A stretch of 64,000 nt of DNA. It comes from Holothuria scabra. Lineage: Eukaryota > Echinodermata > Holothuroidea > Aspidochirotida > Holothuriidae. Of this stretch, positions 48,076 to 59,200 are shown piece by piece (the stretch's first letter is position 1; each line of letters starts with the position of its first letter). The translations under genes were made by a program, and so were the position numbers. The DNA is taken from the NCBI GenBank assembly GCA_037179385.1, contig CM074184.1:14402001-14466000 (forward strand), given 5' to 3'. Below the pieces are notes generated by a model. The model saw only the letters and a list, made by a program, of their open reading frames with translations. It was not told the DNA's origin and ran no database searches.

Positions 48076-48360
48076 CCCGACGAAATTCGTCACCCCAAAC
48101 TAAAAATTTCGTGTGGGCCTATCAAAATTCTCATTTGACACAGCCCTTTGATTGACATTAAATTCCATACTGCATAGTAGGTGATATTACAAAGCATGCT
48201 CAAGGAGCCTTGTCCTGATTACACAGTATAGCTTTTTGCTCACCAGGGCATGTTCTAAAGCATTTAACCGGGAAAGTGTCATGATAAAGGTTTTAGACAA
48301 CTGTTGGAAGGGCTAAAAGGTTAGGAGAATTGCAACTGTCTGGGTGATGAAAGTATACCT
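48076..48360 (+). mobile_element. TTAA-type MITE, third near-full copy
   Basis: 'attcgtcaccccaaact', 'aaaattctcatttgacacag', 'ccctttgattgaca', 'ttaggagaattgcaactgtc' and 'gggtgatgaaagtatacct' follow the order of the 22235 copy. The left terminus is degraded and the right flank is TGAA rather than TTAA, so this is an older insertion. Confidence 0.65.
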
Positions 48361-49785
48361 TGAAGACTTTTCCCGAGAAGTTGATGCAATTTTTAGGCAA
48401 ATATTCGAAAGAAATGGGTTACTCTACACTGGAGAAGATGTGGAATGCTACCGTATGTAAAAAAGGGACAATCTGCTTTTTAAAGAGCAATATTACGTAC
48501 AATATATTGAGTTTCGTGAATTATCGTGACCCCCTCCCCCCACACATGCACACATGCAAACACCTCTTGGGTGGAGTTATCAGGGTCGAAATTCGGATAA
48601 AAGGAACCTCGGTGGTAAAAGAACAGTTGGTCAGTTAAAAGTACGTAGCACAATCATTAAATATGACTAGACAAGCCTTTCGAGTATTTTTCCACAATCA
48701 TATACACACCGGACTTAACAATGGCCCTTTCAGGAATCTTTCTACGGCATTTATTTCTAACGGTTTATCTGTTAACAGAATCCGAACGCCGTTTCTTTTG
48801 CAAGACAGTCTAGTGCACGGTACTGCATACACTGCCTTCTTTGTCTTCATAGAGAGCTGTTATTTGCCAAATAGCAACTCATTGATCTTTACATAGCAAG
48901 CGGTGGATTCAATTGTGCAGAATATCAACAGGACAACTGAGCTAACGCAGCAGTTAGCTAGAATGTAGAATTTTTGGTCACACTATATCTTGCAATTGGC
49001 TTTCCCTTACTTCTTGATTTTTAAGAATAGAAAGGGTATACCTACAGGGTCGGAATAAAAAAAAAAAATTGGAAGACTCGGAAATAAAAGCACTTCAAGT
49101 TGATATCCAATTTATGTTACTACGAAAACTAGTTTGCCTATCAAGGACTCTTCTCATAATCGTGTTAACAGGCAAAAATATAATACTACTTACTTTTGGC
49201 TGTCGACTTGTAGCATCGCAAAAATTTTAGGGGGGGGATAACTGGGGAACAGAGATTTGGCGGTGGGAATTGCCAGCACTACTCATTGCGCACCAGATCA
49301 GCTGGCGAGCGGGTTGAGAAACGTACACAGTTCGTACAAAATAATCCCCAGACGATTTAACGGTATTTTGAGAGCCTGGAAGAAATAAAAAGGGGACGGA
49401 TTTTCTTCCAGTTTACGCACTGATTTTGATAAGTACAGGAAAAGCGTAATTACAAGTTTTGTTTCGTTGTGATGATCGCCTTTCTCATCGCTGAAATGGT
49501 GTCAAAACACGACAAAAGGAACTTACGTCACCACGGAGACCGTTTGTATAGCGAATGCAATCAATATATATAACTAAGTTGAGCTTTGAAGAGAATATAT
49601 AATCATTTTAATGCCGTAAAAATACAGGTCAATTAGTGAAGTTCCTTTGAAATAGTACTTCGCTTAAAAAAATTGAGTCAACTTATCAATTTCGGCCTAA
49701 CAGTGTCTCATACAATTACCATATTCCAAACCCTTATTACCTGATTTCCCCTATCCTATAAAAAGAAAACATCCAACCGATCGTG
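48361..49785. other. Spacer
   Basis: Short ORFs only; nothing recognised. Confidence 0.45.
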
Positions 49786-49902
49786 AGGGACAACTGGAAA
49801 AAGGGCCGTGGTAGGCTCGTCTTGAACCAGTACGTTGGAAACTGTGCCATAAAACTCCATCTAACTACTTACCTAACAACAACTAACCAACTGACTGACT
49901 GA

Positions 49903-49944
<42 letters not shown>
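49786..49944 (+). mobile_element. SINE copy 6 with ACTG/GGCT tetranucleotide tail
   Basis: 'gggacaactggaaaaagggc', 'cgtggtaggctcgtcttgaa' and 'ccataaaactccatctaac' match the family. The tail runs from CTAA words into (CTGA)n and (CTGG)n at about 49888-49944. The head is missing. Confidence 0.7.
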
Positions 49945-50458
49945 TTTTGGGGGAAGTTTTGCTTTCTTATGGGGATAAGATGCAAAATGGTGCTGTCTTT
50001 GAAACATTTTGAACTTGCATGGCAGCCAACAGGGGTGACGTTCCGGTCACTCGGTGAGGAGTAGCTGCAGTGTTTGTTTGGTGTTACTGATAGAAAGGGG
50101 AAGTACCGGCAATTAGCCTAATACGTTTTAATAGAGGTTTTGCAAGGTTTGATTGTTAGCTGTCCTGGAAAGTATGCCGAGTCAAGTGCAATAATGTATT
50201 TACCTATTGCGCTCCATCCTACTATTAAGATAAATCAGACTTCGGGTTGAGCCGACGGTCAGTCAGCTCAGGGTGTTGCTGAAGACCAGCAACATCCTGG
50301 TCAGTCAGCTGGCAAGGTGTGTGTCGGACAGGCTCTTGACAAGCAGAAAGCAAAGTCGGCTGGTTAACTGGTCCACCCCAAGGTGCTTCAGTCCGGCGCG
50401 CAACCGATTTCGTCGGATGGGCAACCGATTTTAGTGGCAAGCCTATGCCAAGTGGGAG
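49945..50458. other. Spacer
   Basis: A short local palindrome 'gttgctgaagaccagcaac' lies at 50275-50293. Otherwise nothing. Confidence 0.4.
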
Positions 50459-50990
50459 CAGGGGTGGCGCAAGCGGGGGGGGGAGCATGCCCCCCGCCGG
50501 GGAACACTGCCCCCCGGTCGGCGGTTTCGTCGGGGAGGCCTAAAAATAAAAAAAAAAATAATAAAACCCACAAGAACTGAAGTTACTGGATGGGTGATCT
50601 AGAACAGATTTTCTGTTTTGAAATGCTATTTTAATACATATCGGAATCGATTTTAAATCACTTCTTAAGTCTGTTAAACCTCATTCTATGTGCCATGTCC
50701 TATCTCTTCCCCGTCGAGGGAGACGGCAATTCTTCGGGGAGACCTACACATGATTAACGAAAAGGACTGACGTTACTGGATGGATGACCATGACTTTTTC
50801 TTTTTGAACTATTTTTTTTTTGTAACGCTACCTTAATGCATATCTGAACCGGTTTTAATCACTTCTTCTCCTATCCCTCATCCCATCTTCAATCCGTGCG
50901 CGCTAGTTCATGCCTTCGTCGGGGACGGGCTACCCACCCCTGTTGTCGAAAAATCCAATTTCGTCGGGGAGACTTCATCTACAGACCCAA
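50459..50990. repeat. Degenerate tandem repeat with 'TTTCGTCGGGGAG' motif
   Basis: Starts with a CAGGGGTGGCGC terminus (50459), related to the element at 1615. 'tcgtcggggag' variants occur near 50528, 50738, 50918 and 50964. 'gttactggatgg.tga' followed by 'aatgcatatc.gaa.cg' and 'aatcacttctt' occurs near 50583 and 50773, a period of about 190 bp. Confidence 0.55.
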
Positions 50991-51609
50991 GATAAAAGAT
51001 GTGGGTCTGTTGTCACTCGGACGACCTTTCTTGATATTGCTTACTAGAAGACCATATTCTTCAAGGAAGCTCACACCTGAATTCTCCTTACAAAAATAAA
51101 AACGGACTAGGGGTTGTTCATGTGTGTGCAGTGCCCAATGGTCTGCCATCTGGCCTGCCCAGACAACCGAATTCTCACAAAGGTAATGAATATCGGCCAT
51201 GTCGTTTTCAGCTACAAATAATGATAAACAGTGGTGTGAGAAAATCTCCCCATAATAAGTCTGACTGAAAATTTATTTGAAGGCATCTTGTAACGTGCCA
51301 TATTTTCAAATACGTTGGCGGAAAAACAACTTATAGTCTTGAGTTCGGGCAGTCACGTTAAAAATTTCATCTGTTTAGTGGACCTTGCAATTGAATTCAA
51401 CGAAGATTCTTAATGCAGTCAAAAACATTTTAGTATGTTTTCAATTCCGTTGCATAGTTCCCCCCCCCCCCCCCCCCGCCGAAACGAGACAAGACCATTA
51501 CATCTAATTGTAGCAATATCTTTTATCTGGTACTTTCAGTTTCTGATCATTAGCAAGTTGGATTTTTTCTCTTTGAAGTGAAACTTTCATTTTAAAAGAA
51601 AGCTCAAAT
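50991..51609. other. Spacer with long C tract
   Basis: C run at about 51461-51477. Nothing else recognised. Confidence 0.4.
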
Positions 51610-51760
51610 AACGACTGCTTCATTTCTAGTTACAAGTCCGGGGAATCCCATTCCGACTATCTTAGGGGTTAGATTTCTTAACAATTTTCTTTACGCTCCG
51701 CGTTAACTGATGGTGGCGCTCCGCATAGGTAGTGTTTTAGTCGAACAGATAACTGAACAA
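51610..51760 (-). repeat. Inverted copy of the 13.6-14.8 kb repeat unit
   Basis: 'acgctccgcgttaactgatg' followed by 'gtggcgctccgc' is the reverse complement of the unit core in the 14-kb array. The related 'ttctagttacgagcccagg' with 'aatgccatttcc' follows at 51850-51890. Confidence 0.5.
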
Positions 51761-52004
51761 AACAATGCATGTATGTAAATTATTCTTCGTTTAAGGCAGT
51801 ATTTTGAATGAGTGAAAATATTTTTATTGCGAAAGAAATCTGAAAGTAAGGACTTCTTTAATTCTAGTTACGAGCCCAGGAAATGCCATTTCCTGCTGAC
51901 CGGGGGTTCTCCATTTTTCAAAAATATCTGTGCGCTTGACTTAGATAATCTTTCGGGCAGGATTACATTTTTCGGACAAAAGAACAATTCTGCCCCTCCC
52001 AAAC

Positions 52005-52040
52005 CAGGGAGGTGTGAGTAGGTGTACTCACACCTCCCTG
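52005..52040. repeat. Perfect 16-bp inverted repeat with 4-nt loop
   Basis: CAGGGAGGTGTGAGTA, loop GGTG, TACTCACACCTCCCTG. A hairpin with no mismatch. Confidence 0.95.
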
Positions 52041-52905
52041 CCCAAACTCAGCTGACACGCTCCCGTACGCCCACGACAATAAATAAAATATAAAGCTTCA
52101 AATATATGCGAAGCCAAAATTTTTCCTCAGGAGAATGCTCCAATATGGTCCGAGGGCCTAAATCTGCATAATGATATTCAGCAACCTCAACAAAACTACA
52201 GCTCACCCCTACTTGATTTTCCCCATGAGAACGTCAGATTCCTCCATAAAACCCCCAAACTGTCATAAAATTCCATTTTCTCCAATATTAGCATATAAGA
52301 TTGTTAAAAATAGCCAAAATTTTCCAATTTCGATGGATACTCCGCACAATAAATAACCAAAGCCAACTCTCTTGATCACCCGGCATACTACCTAATTTTG
52401 TCGTGAAAGGCATATCACTTAATAAATGAAACCAAATTTTCATTATAACCTTACCAAAAAAACAAATTTTCTTTCATTAAAATCCAAAATTTCTCCATGA
52501 TGATAAGCTCTTAATTTTGAAAGATTCGTTCAAAAAAGGGAAAAACTTTCCGGGCGAACTTCTAGTCTTGTCTCAAAGCCTTAGTCAGTCAGTAAGTAGG
52601 TCTTGTAACGATTCAATGCGTAACCCCCAAAGAATTTCAGCTGTCGCCCATGTAACGTTTTTGATTTTTCCCTTATGAAGGACAGATTCTTCAATAAACA
52701 CCCAAATTTTTTTAAAGTACCAATGAAAGCCAAATTTCTTCCATAAGTTTAAATTTTTACTTCATTAAACTCCAGATTTTTAAGTATTTGTTAAAATGAA
52801 AGCCCAAAACTTCGGCGCCCTCCGCGCGCCTCAAATTCTGCAAAGTGACGTTCAACTGGCACATAACATCGCCTTTGTCGGGGCCTTGAAATTCTGTCCC
52901 CCTGT
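52041..52905. other. AT-rich spacer
   Basis: Nothing recognised. Confidence 0.45.
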
Positions 52906-52956
52906 CGGGGAGCTTGCCCCCCCCCCCTTGTCGGGCAAATCCTGGCGCCACCCCTG
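52906..52956 (-). mobile_element. Terminus of a CAGGGGTGGCGCC-type element
   Basis: On the minus strand it begins CAGGGGTGGCGCCAGGATTT and continues into a G tract, as at 50459. Probably the end of a minus-oriented element running leftward; the far end was not located. Confidence 0.4.
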
Positions 52957-54604
52957 AGTGGGAGGAAAGCCGGACTGCCGGAGTAGCCGGAGAAAAACAC
53001 AGGGATACACGGCGGTTTTTATGGTCAAAATCAAAAGCACGTATGCCTACCCATTTCCTCTCGCTGGAATTTAGAAACCACAAACTTACTAATTCTAAAC
53101 CATTACGAGCGTAACATTTAAGTTTACAAATTTGATTGGTGCGGAAACTCCGTTGGTGTTAATTACCTTTACACAATGCAATGAATACAAGTAGAGTGTA
53201 CTCACACCACACAATAACCGACGCGTATAGGCCTGGTGGACATTACCACAATGGTCAAGGGCACAGATACACGGAATATTGTCAAAGCACCATTCGAACA
53301 GAAGTGGGCTGTTAATCTTTGTGTTATAACGTACATTGACTGAAATGGGTACCCAGAAGCAAAAAAGCAGTAGCGTGGATGGACCGGGATGTATTTTACA
53401 AACTCACTGCGTTTTTATCAAGAGTGATTGCCTTTAACTGTAACTGTATTTCTCTTTGCATCAGGTACACTGTATATTGCATATGAGGTACAGTATCACA
53501 CATGTTTACATGATATGTTGTCGTCGAGGCTATAGGCCTTTGGATAAAAAAGGGCCAATTGTTTTCTCTATTTGTTTTTGATGGAAATTAAACTTTCCAT
53601 ATGTACAACTTTGTCGTTTGTTGGAGCTTACACGGATAGGCATGTGATCTATTGATCCAGATTTCGGCATCACAATTTGAAGCTGATGAAAACCTTTAAC
53701 AGCATAATTCAGGTAACTGAGATTTAAAATGTCTGCATCATGACGGAGGTCATAAAGAAAGTTTTTGCCAACTGGTCGCTACAAAAATAGGCTCCGCCTA
53801 TTGGGACACCATTTTCTACGTAGGCATACAATTTCCCATCAAGCAAGAAAAATCAAAGGATTTTAGACAATGCAAACGTGTATATTTATGCAACTGCCAA
53901 CATTCGGAATATTCTAAATACAGGCGTAAATGAAACTGGAAGAACAAAATCAAGCGAAGTAACTTCAGTTGTTGGAGTCACGGTCACTGTTTTTTTTTTA
54001 AACCCAAGACAAAATATCACGATATAGTCCAGCACACTGTACGTTCCGGAGTTAACTCTTCCAAATAGTGAAATCTCATTTGAGTTATTCTAGTTTGAAG
54101 TCTTCAGAACTTAAAAGGATGACATTCAAGAGCAGTCGCCACAAATTTATTGGGAAGCAGCAGCTAAATCTCACAATTTTGCTCTCACGGTCTTCAACTT
54201 TATCTTTTAAAATATGTTAGGACTTCAACCATGCACATTCAACGTAAAACAAGCTGTGACTCAAAAACTATTTCATGTTTGAGGAGAACAAAAATACTAT
54301 TTCATGATCCTGAACAGCCAATCATGAAACAGGACAGTGTACTGCACTACAATACGTACTTCAAGTTTAGGTGACTGTTCTTGCCCTTCAAGATTGAAAA
54401 ACTGTAGCGTTGCACCTAACTCCATGTATTCAGTGTGTAAAGCTACGTTTTCATTGCTGACATCTTAACAGTTTTATCCTGATATATAAACAGTACATAT
54501 AGTTTCAAGCCCCCCCCCCCCGTAGTAAAGCTGTAAATAAAAAATTAACGATCGTTGTGGAAATGATTATTCTTGACCTCTTGCATTGACACGGATACAT
54601 GATG
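52957..54604. other. AT-rich spacer
   Basis: C tract near 54510-54520. No gene supported. Confidence 0.45.
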
Positions 54605-54617
54605 GACTTAAACGTTT

Positions 54618-55083
54618 AATGAGGGATCTTGGCTTTTGTCCCGCGAAGCTGAAGTCTCCGTAATTTTATAACAAAACAGTGGACGTACTTAAGCCTCTAG
54701 ATGGGGATTTCTTAGTTTATTCTTAGTTGCAAAAAGAGGTAGCTGTGATCATTATGGAAATGTGTATGTTGTGCCTAAGTTGGATCTTGGCTTTTGACCC
54801 TCCCACTAGGGAAACACTTTGGTTAAATTAACCAATGACTGGACCAGCTACTGTACGCACCGAATCAAGAGTGGTCAAACAGTGTGACTAAACTGTTGTC
54901 AAATTTGACCACTTATTGGTCAAATGTGACCACTTATTGGTCAAATTTGACCATGGAATGGTCAGATTTGACCAAAGGCTATAGTTACACTATTTGACCA
55001 ATTTTGGTTTGGTGCGCAGTTGACCCATTCGTTGGTTTATTTTGTGTTTTAGGTAGGAGGAAGCCAAAAGCCAAGATCCTTCA
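54618..55083. repeat. Hairpin-motif region flanking a MITE
   Basis: 'gagggatcttggcttttg' at 54621-54638, 'ggatcttggcttttgaccct' at 54782-54801, and its inverted counterpart 'agccaaaagccaagatcc' at about 55062-55079. These are the reverse-orientation form of the motif in the 27.5-kb array. The last two bracket the MITE at 54811 as an inverted repeat. Confidence 0.6.
54811..55053. mobile_element. MITE with internal TTGGTCAAATTTGACCA repeats
   Basis: 'actgtacgcaccgaatcaag' at 54850-54869 is mirrored by 'ttggtttggtgcgcagt' ending at 55020. Outer words 'aaacac...taaccaa' and 'ttggttta...gtgttt' extend the arms. The interior repeats TGGTCAAA/TTTGACCA at least six times, each nearly self-complementary. 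Target duplication not resolved. Confidence 0.6.
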
Positions 55084-55195
55084 TACTGATAGAGAACTTG
55101 GCTTTTAATTGCCCCTCTTAGACTCACCTTTAACCTGCTACAGTTATATACGTTATATACGTGTAATAAATTTTTAACATGAAAAACTTCTCTCT

Positions 55196-55795
55196 ATTGC
55201 ATGCGGAACTGATGTGGTATGAGAGCGGGTACCGAGTTTTATCCCTCGATACTTTTAGCCTGTATATAGGACGCGTGCAATTACAATAAGACGTCTTGAA
55301 AATATGAGAAAAAAAGTGTCTTTTGTGGTTGAAATTCATCTTATAAAGGTTCTTTCTCAGTTTTGTCCTTCATACAAGTTGAATGAAGTATGAGAGATCT
55401 TGAATTTTACCCCCCCATGAAATTTAAATCAAATTCCTCCTGCACATGGTATAAAGGTTCCTCAGTTTTGTCCTTCATACAAAGTTGAATGTAAGTATGA
55501 GAGATCTTGAATTTTACCCCCATGAAATTTAAATCAAATCTCCTCCCGCACATAGCGGGAACTGATGTGTAAGTGAAGGGTACCGAGTTTTATCCTCAAT
55601 ACTTTAGCCTATATATAGGACGTGTGCAATTACAATAGGACGTCTTGAAAAATATGAGAAAAAAAAGTGTCTTTTTGTGGTTGAATTATCTTATAAAGGT
55701 TCCTCAGTTTTGTCCTTCAGCAAGTTGAATGAAGTATGGAGAGATCTTGAATTTTACCCTCCATGAAATTTAAATCAAATTCCTCCCGCACATGT
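55196..55795. repeat. Tandem repeat, hairpin family, second locus
   Basis: A block containing 'gaactgatgtg', 'taccgagttttatcc', 'ggacg.gtgcaattacaat', 'gtttt..gtccttca', 'atgagagatcttgaatttta' and 'cccatgaaatttaaatcaaa' occurs twice, with a partial copy between (about 55440-55555). On the minus strand the motif reads like the 27547 hairpin ('taaa.ttcaagatctctcat'). Confidence 0.75.
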
Positions 55796-56132
55796 ACATT
55801 TAAGGTTAAAATCAATACACTGAGCATACGGATGACCATTAATATCCATATTTGCCAAATTCTTTGCATAAAAATATATTTTGGCTTTGAAGGCCTTGCT
55901 GCAGCGATGACTTTCAAAAAGGTATCTAAAAAGTCATTTTTTCGAATTCTTTTTGCTGTTTTCAATTTATTCTTACAAAATGGACGTTTTCTTGTCTGGT
56001 AAAATAAAAATAACGTGTAAATATTGCGTTTTCTTGAATAGGTGATGAGGGTGCTTCTTATTTTGAATATTTCTGAATATAAATGGTCTTTGTGAGATAT
56101 TTCTGGAAGAAATATCTCTCAGTTTAAAATTT
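55796..56132. other. AT-rich spacer up to the gap
   Basis: Nothing recognised; sequence ends at the run of N. Confidence 0.5.
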
Positions 56133-56232
56133 NNNNNNNNNNNNNNNNNNNNNNNNNNNNNNNNNNNNNNNNNNNNNNNNNNNNNNNNNNNNNNNNNNNN
56201 NNNNNNNNNNNNNNNNNNNNNNNNNNNNNNNN
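56133..56232. other. Assembly gap, 100 N
   Basis: Exactly 100 unknown bases, a common placeholder for a scaffold join of unknown size. The sequence to its right restarts inside the duplicated segment. Confidence 0.98.
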
Positions 56233-59200
56233 TTTTGATAAAGGTTGTCGGCCAACAGTGACTCGTTCAGCCCAGCGAACACAGTGTCAGTGAAACGATT
56301 TTCACATCTGGTGGCCAAGTTAGCTTTGATTTCCCCCGGGCAGGGGTCGTATACTTTCACCGGCACAAGCAGCAACTTCCCCCCCCAAAAAAAACACCCT
56401 CCCACCTGCAAAATAACAGCACATCGGTTTGGCCCTTACAACTAGAACATTAAGGCGTTAAAAATTGAATTTGATAGGCCATAATTTCCCATAGATCGCG
56501 GCTTTGTCCCTTCTCGTACTAAAGGAACACGATTAATTAGTGTAAGAGGGGCTACGTTTGTTTTCTAAACACCAACCATTAAGTGCCCTTTTTCACAATG
56601 TGCGCACATGACTTAAAATCTTATCGAGTGTTGAGTAATAAATCTTCCCACACTCCATTGCCTTGTGGATTAAGATTTCATTTTGTTTTTCAGCGGGATC
56701 ACTGTGACAGAAATTGCTTAAATTTATAAGCAACAATTATTGAGCAAACTTAAAGGTTGAACTTTTAAAAAATTCCGGAGGTGACTAGACCAGCAATGTA
56801 CCGATCTACAAGGCATTTTGGCCAAACATACGCCTACTAGCCTATACGCTACCGGTCAACTAGTCGTGGTATTATTCAGTTAGAGGTCCACAGGACCCTT
56901 TTGATGAAAGGCTACAATCCCTAGCCGGGAAAATTCTTTGATCCTATACAGTGGCGTGTACAGGAATTCGAACGTGGGGGACCTGTGATTTCCCCGACTG
57001 GCACGGATTTTGATGCCTTTTTTTTTTCGTTTTTGCTTTTCTGCAATTCAGTTCTTGGCGAACGACTCACGACGGCATACTTGTGCTATCCCGAATTTTG
57101 GAGGACATTTTTTAAGCTTTGACAACCACTTTTCTGCTCCCACTTGGGCTGGTGTGTGGCAAAGGTTTAAATGCTCAGTGTGTCTCTTTCAAACTTTTCC
57201 CCTTCCTCGCATCCTTAAAATCCACGACTGAGTGACCCCCCCCCGGCTGACTTCGGAGGTGGGGGGCCTTTGCCACCTTTTCCCCCTTTTAACATACGCA
57301 GGATTCCTACACCCTTCCTAGAGTCACAACACACACAGCAGATTGATGGAGCACTGCTGTTTAATTTTTTATTACTGTGACCCGAAAAGCGTGTATATGC
57401 TACTGATACTGATCTTTAATATAAAAAACTAAGCGTTCAGTTTTCTTCTAATGTCCACAACTTTTTACAACTGTTTCAAAGGTAGTGGCCTTCACCAGGC
57501 TCCACGGATTGGTGAATTGAATCTAAATCACTTGAGTTGCGGTGGGAACGTAGCTAGACATAATAAACTGAAAAAGTCATTGAATTGGTGCGATAATTTC
57601 CTTCCCCCCCCCCCTTCCTTTCAAAATAAGAATGATAGGGAAAGGGTGCTTTATCCGTGGAGTATAGCTTCTTATCATTAGCAATTACTAATTGCGCTCA
57701 ACATGGACCAAGTTGGTTCAGGTAGTAGCTCCATGCTACCTTATTTTATCTTGCTTGCTCGGTATTCACTATGATAAAAGAGAATTGAAAGACGTTAAGA
57801 AATAGGCGAAAGGTTACATCAGTTCATGTGAGAGATCGAATTATTCGTTACTTTTAGCGGGGAACTGTTAAGACAATCCCTGCTTTTACTAGAATTTGAA
57901 TTCGGAGACCATTACACGACCTGCACGTTGGCGAAGTTAGGCAAATCATCAATTTCAAAATCATAATGTGACCGGTAGTGAGATTTTGAGTGATTATGAA
58001 AGACTGCCGAGCTTGAGTAATAACAGAAACCTTTACGGCTACATACACTTTGAGAAATGTAAAAAGTATGATTTAGCGTACCTGCTGAACATCATTTCAT
58101 AATTATTACCGGTACACACGTAATCCAGAGGAACACCTAATTATGGTTGTAAATGTACTTGCCAGCAAAAACAAACAAACAAACAAACAAAAAAACACCA
58201 TGCACGTATGTCAGATCTAGACTGAACATCACCGAAGGATAATTACGTTGACCACGCCCCGTAGTCAGTTTGGGGGATATATTCCCCATCCTCCAGTCCT
58301 CCGGGATCTAGACCCATGGCTACTTCACTTTATACCGGTGTAAAATTAATAATAAGAATACCTACAATGATAAAAGGTGGAAAGTAGTGATAAGAACTTT
58401 TTTGACAAAAGTGGTTGACAGTCGCTACAAAAATGTTGACATAATCGCGGACTGAACAGTGACTCTGTTGCAACTCCCTGGTCAATCATAATCACTGAGT
58501 TGTGATTTTTGTGACAGACAGTGGTAACCCTGACAAAATTGTGACAAAAGTGGTGAGTGGTGACAAAATTGGTTGATTTTAACAATAGTGGGAGTTGCTT
58601 CGTTTGTCACACAATTTGATGGTCATGTTTTCACTGCATGAGTGATCAGGCTATTGCGCTAAAAGTTAAACTATCCTATCCTAAACAGGGGCGCAGTAGA
58701 TTTTTTCAACGGGGCGATATGTGGGGCGATGCGGGGTTTCAACCAGAGACTTGCAACAGAACTTTGAGTGTTTGAGTGAAGGACGGGGTTAATCATGACA
58801 AATACACAAATTGTGCAAATGTCGTGCATGTCAAGTCGAAGAGCGAAACCCAAAACGGGGTACTGGTGGGATCCTGGGGCAAAGTCCATGTGAAATTCAG
58901 AGGCCGAGGCCTAAAGCTCATGGGGTTTAATGCTCCAGAAGCCCGATGAAGACTTTTAAGGGTTACAATATCAGATGTAATGTTCTTAGACGCTTTTACA
59001 TTTATACACTAATAAAAAAGTTAAAGGTATTGATTGAAGTAAAGGTTGAACGATTAACTGGCGTGCGAAAATTGTGGCAGTTTGAAAAACATTTTTAATA
59101 GACCCACGACTAGTTCTAAGGTACCCTCTCCCTAACCATGCAGGAACATAGTTTGTGCTTGGGGAAAATCTGAAAAGAATGGGCATACGCCCCCATCTCC

